Source: Rachicladosporium sp. CCFEE 5018 (Eukaryota > Ascomycota > Dothideomycetes > Cladosporiales > Cladosporiaceae). Taken from it: a stretch of 64,000 nucleotides of DNA. Positions within the stretch are counted from its first letter, which is position 1. Each line of letters opens with the position of its first letter. The notes under the pieces were generated by a model. That model ran no database searches. It was not told where the DNA came from and worked only from the letters and a program-made list of their open reading frames with translations. Positions 51,701 through 62,556 of the stretch are shown one piece after another. Location: assembly GCA_002077045.2 (NCBI GenBank), contig KZ111144.1:1557244-1621243 (forward strand), in the 5' to 3' direction. The position numbers and the translations under genes are program-made.

Positions 51701-54053
51701 GATGCCACTGTTCACCTTCATGAGCTCGAACACGCTACGTCAAGCAGATCAATACTCATCGCATGTTATTAGCATGACGGTCGAAAGCATTGTTCCGCCG
51801 CTCGCGGCATCGCTACGGAAGAAAGGGCAAAACTTGGTCGCAGGCGCAGCGGAACTGTTGTTGAGCTTTACCGCAGCCTTCGAGCACATGCCTCAGCACC
51901 GCCGGCTTAGCACGTTCAAGATGCTGATCGACACTTTGGGGTCTAACGAAGTACTTTCAGCTATCGTAGCTATGCTGACCGAACGTTACTCGGGCGACAG
52001 TACATTGAGTGCCTTCGTCCGCCAGCTATGCAATAGCTTCTCGGTCCGCACACAATTGTTAGCCATCGATCAGTACATGGAGCTGGTACTCGACGCCTCG
52101 AAGCCGAAGCCCGCGCTTGCCAGCATCGTGCTGGGTTATAACGAGAAGAACGCAGAGGAGAAAGTCGAGAGTATTCAGACACTACTCAATGGTTTGCAGC
52201 CAATGCTGAGCAACACCACGCTGCAGAAGAAGCTCAGCGTCGAATTACAAAAGGGTGGCGGGCCAGCGCAAACCCTCAGAACCACCTACGGCCAGATCTT
52301 GGAACGTCTAGTAGCTCTGCCTCGTACTCCGATCACCAAGGGTTCTGTCAATCTCAGCACTCCTGCCATCAAGCAGGTTACTACTGGTCTCCTCGGCGCC
52401 TTGCTCGGTCTCATGCCAACCGAAGACTTCATCACATCCTCCGCCGCTCTCATGCAAATCGGATCAGAGCAGACCCGCTGCCAAGTCTTCGCCTCTCTGA
52501 CAACCCGCGTGCAGAGCGCACGTCAAGGCGATACTGCGCTGCGCCGCGTCTTCATCGAAGCACTGCCGAACTGCACTGCTTTCCTCATATCATCACAGCC
52601 CGTCAGTGTCAGACACGCTGCACTCGAGTGTCTCGATGGGATCGTGGAGAAGTACGGCAAAGTTGAGCGCGATGCTTGTGCAGCCGTTGTCGATACTGTA
52701 ATCGGCCAGGCTGCGTTGCAGAGTGAGGATGATTCGCTGAGGACGAGGAGTTTACTGACGCTGGCTACCATGGTAGAGAGCATCGGCGAAGCGATGATTG
52801 GAGCTGTACCGCAGGTTCTGGACTTGGCGCTGGCGTATCTGAGGAAACATCGTTCCGCGCACCAGAGCAAACTGCCGGCAATAGCGGACGGACTTTATTT
52901 TGCTACGAGGGATGCGGTCTTCAGCTTCATCAATGCGCTGCTCGCTCACATGCCGTTCGTACTGACGGGCGCCACTATGTCTGCCGCATTCCTGAGTAGT
53001 GCTGAGGACGTGGCACTTGGTGTCTCCGACGATCTGCCCTGGACATTAACACAATTTGCGACGCTGTCAGCTCGAAAGCTTGATTTACCAGTCTTACTAC
53101 GATCTCTGTCCAGCGTCATGGACACTGTAGCCCGCTCGGCGGCAGACCAAGCCTCCGCTTACGTCGCAGGCATTTTCCAGCAAGCTATTGCCTTCCATAC
53201 TAAGGCCAACATTAGCAAGAACGCCCAGACGATCTTCGTTCTGCTGCTTCAAGTGTTCGACATACAACGACTGGCGGCTGCCGCAGGCACTGAAGCCGAC
53301 TGGGATCCCACTGCATCCGACTTCGCAGCCTCAATAGCCATGGACATTACACTCAAGTTGAACGACACAACATTCCGACCATTCATCAGCCAGCTCATGG
53401 CTTGGGTGACTGAAGAACTACTCCAAGCTGACGTTGCGGGCCGTCAACGCCGAGGTGTTGTAGCTATGAGTTTCGCAGCCAGATTGTTCGAGCAGCTAGG
53501 CAGTATTGTCACGAGCTACGGCGACTATCTCGTCGAGTATGCTGTTAGCGTCATGCAGCCTGCCGGCCAGGCTAGCGCTGAGAACGAAGAGGGAGCGCAG
53601 GCACTACTCGCCATGACGCTCAAAGCCCTCGAAGCCAATCTCCGCCACGATCAAGACGATTTCTACTCTGCGCCTCACCGCTTCGACGCTATCCGCGTTC
53701 CTCTGACCGCCCTCCTCACATCCTCCGCATCCACACCCGCAAATCTCATCCCGACCATCGTGTCCCTCGCCTCCGCAGTCGCTTCCAGCAACGCCCATCT
53801 CAAGACTCTCAACTCCGCTCTCCTCTTACTCTTCCGTCACACTGACGCCGAGGTGCGGCTCAGAGCTGTGCAGATTGAGCGCGCTGTGACAGAGAAGCTC
53901 ACGTTCGACTGGCTTAACCTGCTTCCTGAGATGCTGCCGGCTATTAGTGAGGCGCTGGAGGACGACGATGAACGCGTTGAGAGGGAAGTGGGACGATGGG
54001 TGGAGGAAATTGAGGGGGTCACTGGGGAGGGGTTGGAGGGGATGTTGGCTTGA
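48705..54053 (+). CDS. UTP10: Utp10, SSU processome subunit, copy B
   Basis: Intron-free, 1782 residues, exactly the length of copy A at offset 41479 with no indel. Substitutions cluster: about 280 bases (from 51631) match copy A without a difference, whereas 52550-53700 differs densely, including amino-acid changes such as LKKHRSAHQSKMLGVSDG to LRKHRSAHQSKLPAIADG. The HEAT-repeat pattern, basic PSKKRRTSK patch and the acidic LEDDDERVE end are conserved, so both copies should be functional in 18S rRNA processing. Confidence 0.96.
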   Translation: MATTLQRQLAAISAKSTNQLNLKAQKQRHSRSLIFEPHEAAKQSFDTLYQICADGFDDLCQLDARFRPFAKTLFAPSSVEEEREHLTQADNDQLNIVVEQFLALVCARLLLRPAQKSVEWLVRRWRAHEYNASALLYAFLPYHTHDLFPTVLSIVTDQLSPEWSFLRPYKAALQCPPRHAIVAAAISTPAFTTGFSKFILDAAKRGHYSSAVIGFWASLMAQATNGMLDSSQSGRSAVRKQRIEDVLTRILPILQGALSVAGVDELYLASCTIISLIATKAHLDDKVLDAIMETLATTWTRATFEDGVPCLALLAEDKVEMSTPKALVSALASNDRSADVLRQISEQHRVSRLTLLVALGYLRSPGKKASPAIVAAMCRYESLTPGDRTTLLQELLAHEAGGSQPGSPRDVRRGLLLQLGADRDWLDDIKSALSKAGVDAIALGFEADSSEQVLSILPAPQAVQPPLPVKQLGFEEIISTLPATAVSILSFLAPEHAADALPLVNALEAAIGDKTHLQRFYALPSLHKTHSTTRPEYLSFLATAWSTSKISAARVEALQEATRTLAAGDVDTNFDHQNLLPAALAALIDVAKPVRMAAAALMQQLYQQYGGKLGKTPQTLTALWWKTALPASDASMFALKQHDMWKFLSVAVVPLLEECVLDPAFISRSLTEQLNGSTLKISLRTDLCTFLTAHAFATGNVSIQTFLRQILARTGKAAGHARTKVAVVHLKAIANSIASPSDVALYNNLLPILSHRTTEETDVLQQLLVSGAQTLAVPAIMHLRTLFNAIQPQAQFLLANVLLDLSVDGSPVSSSRETSKLALETLRDVRLEGEILARMLDKLPSAASLTESERPSKKRRTSKTLSETVTPVDPVILADALRRVTTVLELIESTTAVKNAKLYPQLLQGLFYQLSEMHRWRAVADSDLVYIQTLLLGNLLAVITPFDAKSAAEINRSTIRADLIVEALRVTNSPQVHNTALLLISKLATIVPDSVLHSVMPLFTFMSSNTLRQADQYSSHVISMTVESIVPPLAASLRKKGQNLVAGAAELLLSFTAAFEHMPQHRRLSTFKMLIDTLGSNEVLSAIVAMLTERYSGDSTLSAFVRQLCNSFSVRTQLLAIDQYMELVLDASKPKPALASIVLGYNEKNAEEKVESIQTLLNGLQPMLSNTTLQKKLSVELQKGGGPAQTLRTTYGQILERLVALPRTPITKGSVNLSTPAIKQVTTGLLGALLGLMPTEDFITSSAALMQIGSEQTRCQVFASLTTRVQSARQGDTALRRVFIEALPNCTAFLISSQPVSVRHAALECLDGIVEKYGKVERDACAAVVDTVIGQAALQSEDDSLRTRSLLTLATMVESIGEAMIGAVPQVLDLALAYLRKHRSAHQSKLPAIADGLYFATRDAVFSFINALLAHMPFVLTGATMSAAFLSSAEDVALGVSDDLPWTLTQFATLSARKLDLPVLLRSLSSVMDTVARSAADQASAYVAGIFQQAIAFHTKANISKNAQTIFVLLLQVFDIQRLAAAAGTEADWDPTASDFAASIAMDITLKLNDTTFRPFISQLMAWVTEELLQADVAGRQRRGVVAMSFAARLFEQLGSIVTSYGDYLVEYAVSVMQPAGQASAENEEGAQALLAMTLKALEANLRHDQDDFYSAPHRFDAIRVPLTALLTSSASTPANLIPTIVSLASAVASSNAHLKTLNSALLLLFRHTDAEVRLRAVQIERAVTEKLTFDWLNLLPEMLPAISEALEDDDERVEREVGRWVEEIEGVTGEGLEGMLA

Positions 54054-54509
54054 ATGGACCGAGTAGAAGAAGCACGACGATTTATATGGATAGATTGTAC
54101 GATAGGACTGTACAGAGTGTAATCAGTTAATCAGTATCGCGAGTCGTGCCAGTGCGCCAAGCTGTAGAGGTGTGTGTCGAGTTTGAGGCATTTACCTGCA
54201 CGTATGAGGCATTTTGCATTCCTCTTACCACATCACAAGTAGCCCTAACTACGTGAACTTGACATCTCCGACTGGGACACACGTAAAGCACTCCATCGAC
54301 TGGCATCCTATAATGTAAGCGACCGCAATGTCGGTATCGCCAGGATCTTGCAATCAGTGTTCTGAAAGCGGCGATTTGGATATATGAAGAGTAAGTATAT
54401 AGTCATGCGCGGCTCTCCTGGAGCAGCCCTCGACGCATAGTCCTCAGCGCAAGTTTCCATCTACATCCTCCGCCTTGCGCATTGCAGTCGATCGCGGCCA
54501 CCATCAACA
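54054..54509. other. Intergenic between UTP10 and RING-H2, copy B
   Basis: 456 bp. The first ~110 bp are unrelated to copy A; from about 54170 on the match resumes. No gene seen. Confidence 0.45.
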
Positions 54510-55135
54510 ATGGCCTCACCCGCCCCTTCGCATCAGCCCTCGGGCCCACCTACAGTCATGATCTCTCTTCTCGTCATCTTCGGCCTCCTCGCGATAGTCC
54601 TGTTGGCATACTACCTCGATCGTCGGCGCTCACGGCGCGCAGCAGAAGCTCGAGCGCAGGAGCCGAAGTCTGTCCAGGCAAGGCAACAGACGGAAGCGAT
54701 ATTGGAGCAGATGCCGACGTTTCGGTGGACTGTCGAGAGCGCGAAAGGTACCGAGGCCGGTTGCATGAGAAGCGAGGGGATAGCTGACGCAAGGTGCAGG
54801 AATCGCTGTAGATCAAGATGCTCCATCGAAGCCGACGCCAGCTCTGATTGCCTGCATGGGCCAGGTTTTGACGGAAGCCCTCAAGCGAGTGCATGTCACG
54901 GACTCGGGGCCAGACAGGTACAAGCCGACGACGATCTGGTGCCCAATCTGCACGGAGGCGATCGTGCTGAACTCACTTGTCAGGAGACTGCCGTGCAAGC
55001 ATGTCTATCATCATGGCTGCATTGAGCGGTGGCTGAGGCGGCAGACCAGCTGTCCACTTTGGTAAGCCTGTCTTTGACTGCTGCAAAGTGGATGTAAACG
55101 AATGCTGACTTGACAGCATAGTCGAGGAGACGTGA
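54510..55135 (+). CDS. Single-pass membrane RING-H2 E3 ubiquitin ligase, copy B
   Basis: 172 residues from exons 54510-54747, 54800-55061 and 55117-55135, all equal in length to copy A, introns 52 and 55 bp. Transmembrane helix and all eight zinc ligands are conserved. Differences are limited to the linker between them (for example FPGAL to LTEAL before KRVHVTD) and one residue before the finger. Presumed ubiquitin ligase of an internal membrane; target unknown. Confidence 0.88.
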
Positions 55136-55723
55136 GAGCAGAGAGATGCGGAGAGAGTTCTGTATGATAGCCTCACTGCCAACCTGTCGGTGTAAAACCA
55201 TACCTTCACACCCCGGTCTGTATGATCTTGAATGGTCCTTGGGCGCCCCGTTCGATTCGGGAGACATCTTGATGAAGGGACTGGTGTCGTGCGCTTATGC
55301 ATGGTCTAATCGCCGAATTGACAGGGGGCGTGGTCACTTAGCAAGACGATGCGAGCTTGGGGCAGAAGAGGTCGGCAGTGCGTGAAGTACGCAATGCGTC
55401 ACATTTTATGCCCCGCACAAATATCCTTGATCATCCTGATGTGCTGCTGAAAGATCTGCTCAGCGCTGAGATGGCAAAAGGGGAGGAGCTCGGTCCATTT
55501 GTGGAACCTTAACTTCATCAAGTTCAGATGAAATTGTTGATGAGGCCTCAGAGCATGGGCGGGATCAGATGACCACGTCGCTATGGGTGCAGCCTTATGC
55601 TCCCTCGAGGAGTGTCCGACCCACGTTTGCAGAGCCCCAGGCCTGAGAGGGTGATCAGACGATTGTGCCAGCGCCCTGAGCGTGGGTCGTTCAACAGTCG
55701 GATTCAGGGCTTCCGCCAGCAAT
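55136..55723. other. Intergenic 3' of RING-H2, copy B
   Basis: 588 bp matching 13663-14250 at a few percent difference. Small open frames on both strands are present in both copies but differ in length (minus 55399-55722 is 107 codons here, 67 in copy A), so none is supported as a gene. Confidence 0.4.
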
Positions 55724-56107
55724 TTACAGCAGCTTAAAAGATGAAGGCCATTGGCCTAGCATGTGCTGTGTCACGCCGAGACACTTTGTCATGACTGCCA
55801 TACAACCGGGATCCCCGGGCGACCCGAGGTGTATGGTGTTGATCTTGCTCAGCCAGGTTCGGTGCATCGACATCAGCCAACGCACACATGTCCTCGTGTC
55901 CTCGACTTTGAATATCGAATCTTGGTAGTATAGCATTCTTCTGGTGCGATGATCTACTAGCAGGATGGAGGGTGCTTTGTAATGTGACTCGATTCGTACA
56001 GCGGTGCTGGAGTCGAGCGTGAAGACATAGGCCTTGATCATGTCCACGAGCTCCTGGGGCAGGCTCGAGTTCATTGCACAGCAAATGTTCTGCGTGTCTC
56101 CGGCCAT
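55724..56107 (-). CDS. F-box-like short protein found only in copy B
   Basis: 127-codon open frame from ATG 56107. SSLPQELVDMIKAYVFTLDS is the type of opening helix pair seen in fungal F-box-like proteins (LPxELxxxI); it is followed by SHYKAPSILLVDHRTRRMLYY and a Thr/Leu-rich end. Nearly all of it lies in a ~706-bp segment missing from copy A, while its last five codons and stop lie in sequence shared with copy A. A 5' intron or extra exon upstream is possible. It may be a small real gene or a fragment of a larger F-box-like gene. Confidence 0.45.
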   Translation of the reverse strand: MAGDTQNICCAMNSSLPQELVDMIKAYVFTLDSSTAVRIESHYKAPSILLVDHRTRRMLYYQDSIFKVEDTRTCVRWLMSMHRTWLSKINTIHLGSPGDPGCMAVMTKCLGVTQHMLGQWPSSFKLL

Positions 56108-56454
56108 GTCGTCAGTAGATGGAGTGCAGAACAGCCGAGCTGCTGTTCCTGGCCAAGAGGGTTGAGCATTTGTAACATGAGTGTCGCCACGCTATTGCAA
56201 TTGACTTTCCCGAGCGGCGGGTCAGCAAATGGAGCAAGTCGCGTATGCTCAGTAGATTTGCCAGCAATTGACATCGGTCAGCATTCAGAAGCCACCAATA
56301 TCCCGTCGTAGTTATCAACAGTCGATATTCGATTGAGGCAATCTCGAACTCCCTGCCTCGCGTGTCATATCATTGATATCGCTGTCTTCCAGCGAGCAAC
56401 GCTGGCCCATATCAAGGCTTATATTGTCCCCTTTGACATCTTCATCATGAAGGC
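55741..56454. repeat. Copy-B-specific segment bounded by an 8-bp direct repeat ATGAAGGC
   Basis: ATGAAGGC occurs at 55741-55748 and again at 56447-56454. The ~706 bp from the first repeat to the second are absent from copy A, where the flanks meet directly near 14270. The offset between copies steps by exactly 706 bp here (41473 to 42179). The repeat could be a target-site duplication of an insertion or the micro-homology of a deletion in copy A. No terminal inverted repeat or transposase is visible. Confidence 0.7.
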
Positions 56455-56484
56455 GAAGAATACGCGTCACGGCGGTGGATCGAA
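56108..56484. other. Intergenic, mostly inside the copy-B-specific segment
   Basis: 377 bp between the F-box-like ORF and the GFA gene stop. It could be 5' sequence of the F-box-like gene (overlapping minus-strand frames at 56071-56318 have no recognisable product). No other feature. Confidence 0.4.
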
Positions 56485-56910
56485 TCACTCCTCAGGCGGT
56501 TGCTCCTCCCACTGCACCGCCCCCTCCGGAATCTTGACAACAGCACTCTTCGTCCACATATGCCACGCCCCCTCCCACTTCAACCCCGTTATAACCCCTC
56601 CCTTGAAACACACCGTCTCATCAATCCTGCCGTCCGGATAACGATCAATGCCCATGATCCTACACCCACACCGCTCGCAGAAATAGCAATCAATGAAGAC
56701 ACCATCTTTACTCGGCCGCGGCCAGACCTTGAGACGGCTACGGAGGTCTTCAGAAAGCGGGAGGAAGCCAGCCGAGGGGAAGATGGCGCTGGTGCCGAAT
56801 GCTGAGGCGGACTGGGCGCGGCATTCGGTGCAGTGGCAGTGGTAGACTGTTATGGGAGTTGCGGTGGGGGTTTGGAAGGCGATGTGACCGCATTGGCACT
56901 TGACGTCCAT
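56485..56910 (-). CDS. GFA / CENP-V-type zinc-binding protein, copy B
   Basis: 141 residues, same length as copy A, intron-free. Zinc-ligand motifs CQCG, HCHCTECR and FCERCGCR are all kept. The N-terminal 45 residues are almost identical to copy A, but the C-terminal 60 differ strongly (CFKGGVITGLKWEGAWHM against SIKGGLVRGMSHEGAAHI), the fastest divergence among the intact pairs here. Possibly diverging in substrate, though all ligands remain; enzymatic role undetermined. Confidence 0.85.
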   Translation of the reverse strand: MDVKCQCGHIAFQTPTATPITVYHCHCTECRAQSASAFGTSAIFPSAGFLPLSEDLRSRLKVWPRPSKDGVFIDCYFCERCGCRIMGIDRYPDGRIDETVCFKGGVITGLKWEGAWHMWTKSAVVKIPEGAVQWEEQPPEE

Positions 56911-57204
56911 GGTTGCGCTATGGACGAAGAGGTGAAATAGAGGTCTAAGCGCATACCACGGCGCTCCATGGTATGTTCCTGAAGCTTGCAGTCTACAGTA
57001 CAGACCTTTGGAGCGCTAGTAAGTATGTCCTAGGTATATGGGCATACTTGTACAGCTGTGAGCTTCTTTCACCACATCACAGGTCGCACTTCGCTAATCA
57101 TGCTACCGCTTTGGCTGTTCTGATGATCTAAGAATGAAGTACTCCACTTCTATATCATACAACTAGCAATACCCTCCCTCGCCCTCAGGACCCACCAGCA
57201 GAAC

Positions 57205-57989
57205 TTACATCCCTCTCCCCGGATTGTCCGGTCTACCAACGATATAGTCCTCCCCCTTTCTCTCCTCCATCACCATCTCTTCTCCCAACTCCATCTCCTG
57301 CCTCCCATACACATGCATCCCTCGTTCGCTCCCAAATCCAGCAGGCACCCGACTTCGCATCACCCAAGCCCTCGCTCGTCGCGCCAAGAACTCACTCTCC
57401 CCAGCATGTCCACCGACCTCGTTAAACGCGCCAAGCCCAGCAATCCCGCTACCCTTCTGACCATTCGCAAACCAAACCACGCTTTCCCCCCTCTCCCTCT
57501 GCCCCGCAGCTCCGAGTCCGAAGTCCACAGGGAGCACCCCGCGCCCAATGCCAGCACCATCGCCTGATACCCCTGCAACATCCATAGTAGAAGGTGTATT
57601 CAGATAGCCATGCCAAACGTCCCTGCGGATCTCCTGCGCGAGACTGTGGATGACTTCGTCGCGCTGCTGCTGTCCCATACCCGCCACAGCGCCCAGAGGC
57701 AGCGTGTGTATCCACCCGCTCCCACGCGTATCGTCAGACGTACTGGGCAGCGGCGACGGAGGAGGGTAGGATTTCTGACCCCGGCGGCATTGCGCGGTTA
57801 TAGACATGCGGATAGACGGTCTCGCGGATATTTCAGAGTTCGCCGGCAGGGTAGCAGGCGTCGGGAGAGCGGAGTCGATGGCAATCTCAGCTGACGAGGA
57901 AAGCGCTTTAACGGGCGAAGAAGCCGCTTTGTGCTCGCGAGGCGTGTCGCCCGAGGACACAGCGCGGGGACGAGGGAGGGAGAAAGCGC
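57205..57989 (-). CDS. Unrecognised protein, copy B, full C-terminus; 5' exon(s) unresolved
   Basis: 3' exon of the gene matched by 15026-15792. The acceptor ..GTCACAG lies at 57990, in the same splice phase as copy A. It reads AFSLPRPRAVSSGDTPREHK, a Pro-rich stretch, RGSGWIHTLP, EIRRDVWHGYLNTPSTMD, a Gly-rich part, ARRARAWVMRSRVPAG, and then the segment QEMELGEEMVMEERKGED that copy A has lost to a stop. It ends PGRGM. Compared with copy A there is a net 18-bp insertion in the Ser/Ala-rich N-terminal part. Family unknown; no membrane segment or signal seen in this exon. Confidence 0.55.
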
Positions 57990-58960
57990 CTGTGACATCT
58001 TCTTGGACATTAGCTTAAATTGCTCTTGAGAGATCTTTAACACGGTCCAGCAATAGTCCTCTAGTGCGTGGTAATTCGGGTACACAGGGAGTAAAGTTAG
58101 ACTGAAGTCAACAGCTGAGGTGAGACGGGGCGAGGGAGAGGACACCAGAGGGACGGAAAGGAGAGTATTGGAATGTAAGTGCATTAAAGTGTCTATGCTG
58201 GTGCAGGGTGGTGCAGTGCTGTCTAATGCTAGTCAGGCAGCGCGTGCGCTGCCCGACGGGTGCTGTGAAGTGGCTGGTGGATCTCTCGAGCCGACGCTTC
58301 ACTCGTTGGAGGTGTCGTGTGGGCGATGGAACGATGCCCACATCCTCGAATGAAGTCAGATCGAGTCCACTTGTGATGCGTGGATCAGTGTGTCATCCTG
58401 GGCTTGAGTCGCTGTTCCAGGGGAGAGCGAATGCCGATGCTCGGTAGCGATGTAGTGGTGTATGACGTGGCGGATGGGTGTGGGTGTTCGGATGAGCGGT
58501 CTGCGTGACTTTGCGAGGCTTGCGGCCAATCTGGAGGCAGGCGGGCAGGCAGGCAGGTGAAGTTGTTCATGCGGTGTCGCTGTATTGTGTTGGGACGTGT
58601 GACAAACGATGTTGTGATCGTCGGCGCCCGGGATATTCTCGCTTGTCCGCGACCTGCGCTAGGGGCTCATCGATCGTGCTCGGAGCCGATGCCGGGCGTG
58701 CTCAGTGACCGACCATCGAATCGCGGCGTATCTCCGGGGGAGCTGCGAGAGCTTCTTAGGTCAGACCAAAGATCCAGACCGGAGCGGAAGGGCAGGGTGG
58801 GGTAAGGTAGGGTAAAGGTCAAGCAGTCTTCTCCTGCCCATCCCTTCAAGACATCTGCACGCCACCATGATTGGTAGCTTCTCAGAAGTTAGTAAGATAT
58901 CCCAATAATAATAGTAGTTTCCGCCGCAATGCTGTGCCTCACTTCGCACAAACACGCTGA
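57990..58960. other. Intergenic / unresolved 5' region of the unrecognised gene, copy B
   Basis: 971 bp, strongly diverged from copy A except for the block 58685-58915. A short GGCA repeat run lies near 58540. No gene supported; a donor and start for the upstream exon were sought and not found. Confidence 0.4.
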
Positions 58961-61782
58961 TCACGCAATGGTAATCGGCACACCCGCAACGCACAACACA
59001 CTCAACTTCAACATACCTGATTGCCGCTTGATCTGCTCCCTAGCCCACCTTGCCGTACTCTGCGTCCGTGGCGAGAACTCCTTGCTCGCACGCGTCTCTC
59101 GCGCCATAAGCGTGAGCCAATCGGCGCGGAAGAAGTGCGCGAATTCGCCTGATGGGAAGGATTCGGAAATGTCGCTATTGAAGAGGTCAGCAAGATATGG
59201 TCAAGGGAGAAGGCAAGGAAGGGAGAACATACCCGACAACACCCATGCTTGATCGCAGCAGGCCTTCGGTCCTGTTCGGGTCCTGGTAGACCTGCGATAA
59301 GAGCTGGAAGATCGCCTCAACATGCGGCTGCAGCAACTGCACTTTGTTGCCAGCGCGCATAGCGATGATGATGCCGTCCCAAGCATCCATGATTCCTTCG
59401 CGCAGTGACACGATGTAGTCCAGCATCTCGAAGCTCGTCTCCTCTTGCGCCGAGATCCCGGCAGCCTGCGTGAGTACCTGCGCAACGACAGATAGGTATG
59501 CCTCGAAGTCTCCGCCAATCGCCTGCGCCACGTCGCCAAAACACTGCAATATAGCTGGCTTGAACTGGTTACCAAGCACGGCGCTGCGGAGATTGTTGAG
59601 TAGGCTGTTCATTAGCTGATCGCAGTACGGCTGCACCTTGTGCTCCAGACTGCGGCTGATATCGGAGACCAGGCCAATAGCCACGGAGCACAGCTGCGGC
59701 TCGTCCTGGTTGTTGAGAGCGCCAAGAAGGAATGGCGAGAAGGCTTGCATGTACTTCTCGAAATCGGATTCCATGGCGTTTGCAAGCGCGCCGATAGCGC
59801 CGAAGACCGTGTCTGGGACGGAGGACTTCGAAGGTAGAGACTGCAAGAGAGAGAGCAAGAGCTGCATGATGCGGTCGGCTTGCGGGGCGATCTCGCTCTC
59901 GAGGCGCTGAATGATAGTCAGGACGACCGAAGCGAGGGAGGTTTGAATTTCCTCGAGTGTCAGGCGGTCTTCGACTGACACGACTTGCTGTTGCATCGGA
60001 ATGGTCTTCTCCAGGCGATCGATCACCACGTCGCTGAGCCCGGCCACGATGTGCACAGAGTCGTTGGCGGAGTTGCTGATGAATGCATTCAGCACCTCGT
60101 ACGCCGCAGTCCTGAGCTGATTGTCCTGCGTCGACTCAGTGACAGCAAGGATCTGCTGAGCGCTTGCTTGCCAATGCTGAGACAGAGCGTTCGTCTGACA
60201 GCCAGGCTCGCCGGCAAAGCGATCCGCGATGTTCATGAGCGCCCAACAGCAGCTGCTAGCCATCTTGACATGTGACGAAAGCCCTTCGAACAGCGCGCTG
60301 ATCAGTCGTGTGAGTGTCTCCGGGTCGATGGACTCGTAGGCTGCTTCGCAGATGCGACCGAGCGTGAAGGCAATAGAGTCCTTGACTTGCACGACGCTGT
60401 CGGTCATCATGTCGATAAGTACCGGAAGTGCTTGGCGCACAATCGGGTCCAGAACCTTCTCATCTGGTCCCTCCATCATAGCGCCGAACGCGGACACAGC
60501 AGCATCGCGGTAGTGCCAGTCCGTACCCTTGAGGTGCTTCTCCACGAAGCCGAGGACAGGTGGCACGACCTGGCTGCCGACAGCCTGTGACCAAAGTGTG
60601 ACAGCCTGGTACGCCGAGCGCGAAACGTTGTACTCGTCGTCCGCAGCGTCCTCGTCCTGCTTCGCCATTAGCTCCAGCAGCACCGGCACAACCTCGACAG
60701 TCGCCACACGAGCAAAGTTGAAGTACGGCCGTAGCTCAGTCGATCCCTCATTGCTCGCTTGCGCGTTGTCGTCTTCAATGCTGATCTCCTCTTCGCATAC
60801 TGTGCACCAGAATTCCACAGCCAACTTCGCCACATCCTCCTCCTCATTCTTCATGCCCTGGATCGTCAAGCCAAACAGCGCCTTCTCCATGTAAAACCGC
60901 ATCTTCTCATAGTACAACCCCATGATCCGATTCAAACACCCGTAAGCGCCCTGCTGAATGCGGATATCGTCCGCTTGCGTAGCCTCACAGATGACCTGCA
61001 TGATATAGTTCCGCTCGCCCTCGTTCTCGAAATTGGTTCTAACAAACTCGAGCGAGTCGCTCAGAGCCATGATCGCGGCGTTCCGAATATCGTTGCTCGT
61101 CTCTTCTTTCCTCGCGCCTTGTACGACAGCTGTGAGGATGGCATTACTGTGCTGCGCTAGGCTATCCCTGAGGTCCTGGTCGTCAGACTCGCAAATATAC
61201 CCGATAGCTGCCAGACTGCTCTGCTTCTGCGCCGTGGAACCCTCGCCGACGTTCCGCACAAGCGCATCCATCAGCTCGGGCCATTGCTCGCGTGGAATCT
61301 CAATCGCGGCGATGGCGGCTATGAACTGCGCTGCTGACGTGCCGGCGCGGATATCTGAGCCCGAGAGCGTGTCGAGCGCGTATTGCTTGACTTGGGCTTT
61401 GATTTGAGGGTCAATTTGTTGGAGCCATCGGGTCTGGACTTCGCGGAGGCGGGTGAAGTCGCGGGCTGAGAAGGAGTTTTTGAGAGCCAGGCCGGCGGCC
61501 ATACGGACTTGGGATTGGGCGTCATCTCTGCTCAGTTCGCGGGACAGTGTGATGAGGTAGCCGGCCTGGGGAAAGGTCACGTGTTAGTGGGGTGTGAAGG
61601 GGGAGGTGAGGGGAGGGGGTACGTACGAAATCTTGCTCGGCGGCGGCAGACAGCTGTTGCTCGGCGGCAGCACGCGTGGCCGTGTCTATACAGTATCGTC
61701 AGTACTACTCACTGGCATGCCCTCAGTATTTCAGTCACATACCCGGCGACAGCGTGCCCGCGAGCACCTGATTGACATCCAT
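58961..61782 (-). CDS. KAP95: Importin subunit beta-1 (Kap95), copy B
   Basis: 881 residues; exons 61743-61782, 61627-61685, 59233-61565, 58961-59174, all equal in length to copy A (offset 42218 throughout), introns 57, 61 and 58 bp. The protein is almost unchanged (for example one Ser/Thr in PGCQ(S/T)NALSQ, Lys/Glu in QRL(K/E)SEIA, and Asp/Gly plus Met/Ile in the last ten residues), although silent differences are numerous in 60200-61500. Strong purifying selection on both copies is therefore visible by eye. Confidence 0.95.
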
Positions 61783-62556
61783 GCTGGGCCAAAAAGTTGT
61801 GTGTGCTCCTCGATTCTCAGCTTCGTCTAAGGAGTAGTAGAGGATGTCAACACCATGCGCCGTCTGAGTTGTAATGCGCAATGAAGAGAGCGCCGTGTGC
61901 TGTTGTCGCCTGTATGCCGGCAAGTTCGACCTCAGGCAAAGGAAATGTCAACAGTGCCCCACCGCCAGTCGGTCGTGCCTGTGCGTGCGTACGGCGGTTT
62001 GATGTCGGTGCAGATGCGCTTGGACCAGATCTGGGAGCCTTTGCTGCAGGGTCTGACGTATTCTCAGCCTTGGGTTAAGGTGTCTCTCTAGATGCAATGG
62101 ACGATGGATTGCCTGCGCTGTCGTCCACGATTCTATCTGCTGTTCCAGTGTGTGCTCAGTACTTGCCCGGCCTTCGAGTGTTGACAGCCCGCCAAGTTGC
62201 AGCGTCGACTTTCTTCCATCGTCATTGCGAAGTGGCTTGCGGGAACACCCGTCGAATAACTGTTGTCACGTGCAATTCTATCGCGGCTCTCCTCCACTGT
62301 GTAGGAGATCATAGAGGCAGGGAGACCAATGGTGTGCGGTCTTGCATGTCCGAATAGTATGTGTACAAAGGTATCCTCCCACACTAAAGCGAGTGTGCTA
62401 CTACAATCAGAAGACATTACTATACCCAGTTTTCCTTCCCCCTTGCCATCCCACTCAAACATCTACCTCCCGTTCTCCACCCCCAACACCCCCGTCCCCT
62501 TCCCCTGCAAACTCTCACCAACCCTATCAGCAAAGCCCTTCAACCCCGCACTCGCA
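61783..62556. other. Intergenic, KAP95 promoter and former SUR2 tail, copy B
   Basis: The part 61783-62462 corresponds to 19565-20219 of copy A with small indels. The part 62463-62556 is the end of the ancestral SUR2 coding frame, no longer read after the frameshift described for the SUR2 copy. No other gene seen. Confidence 0.5.
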
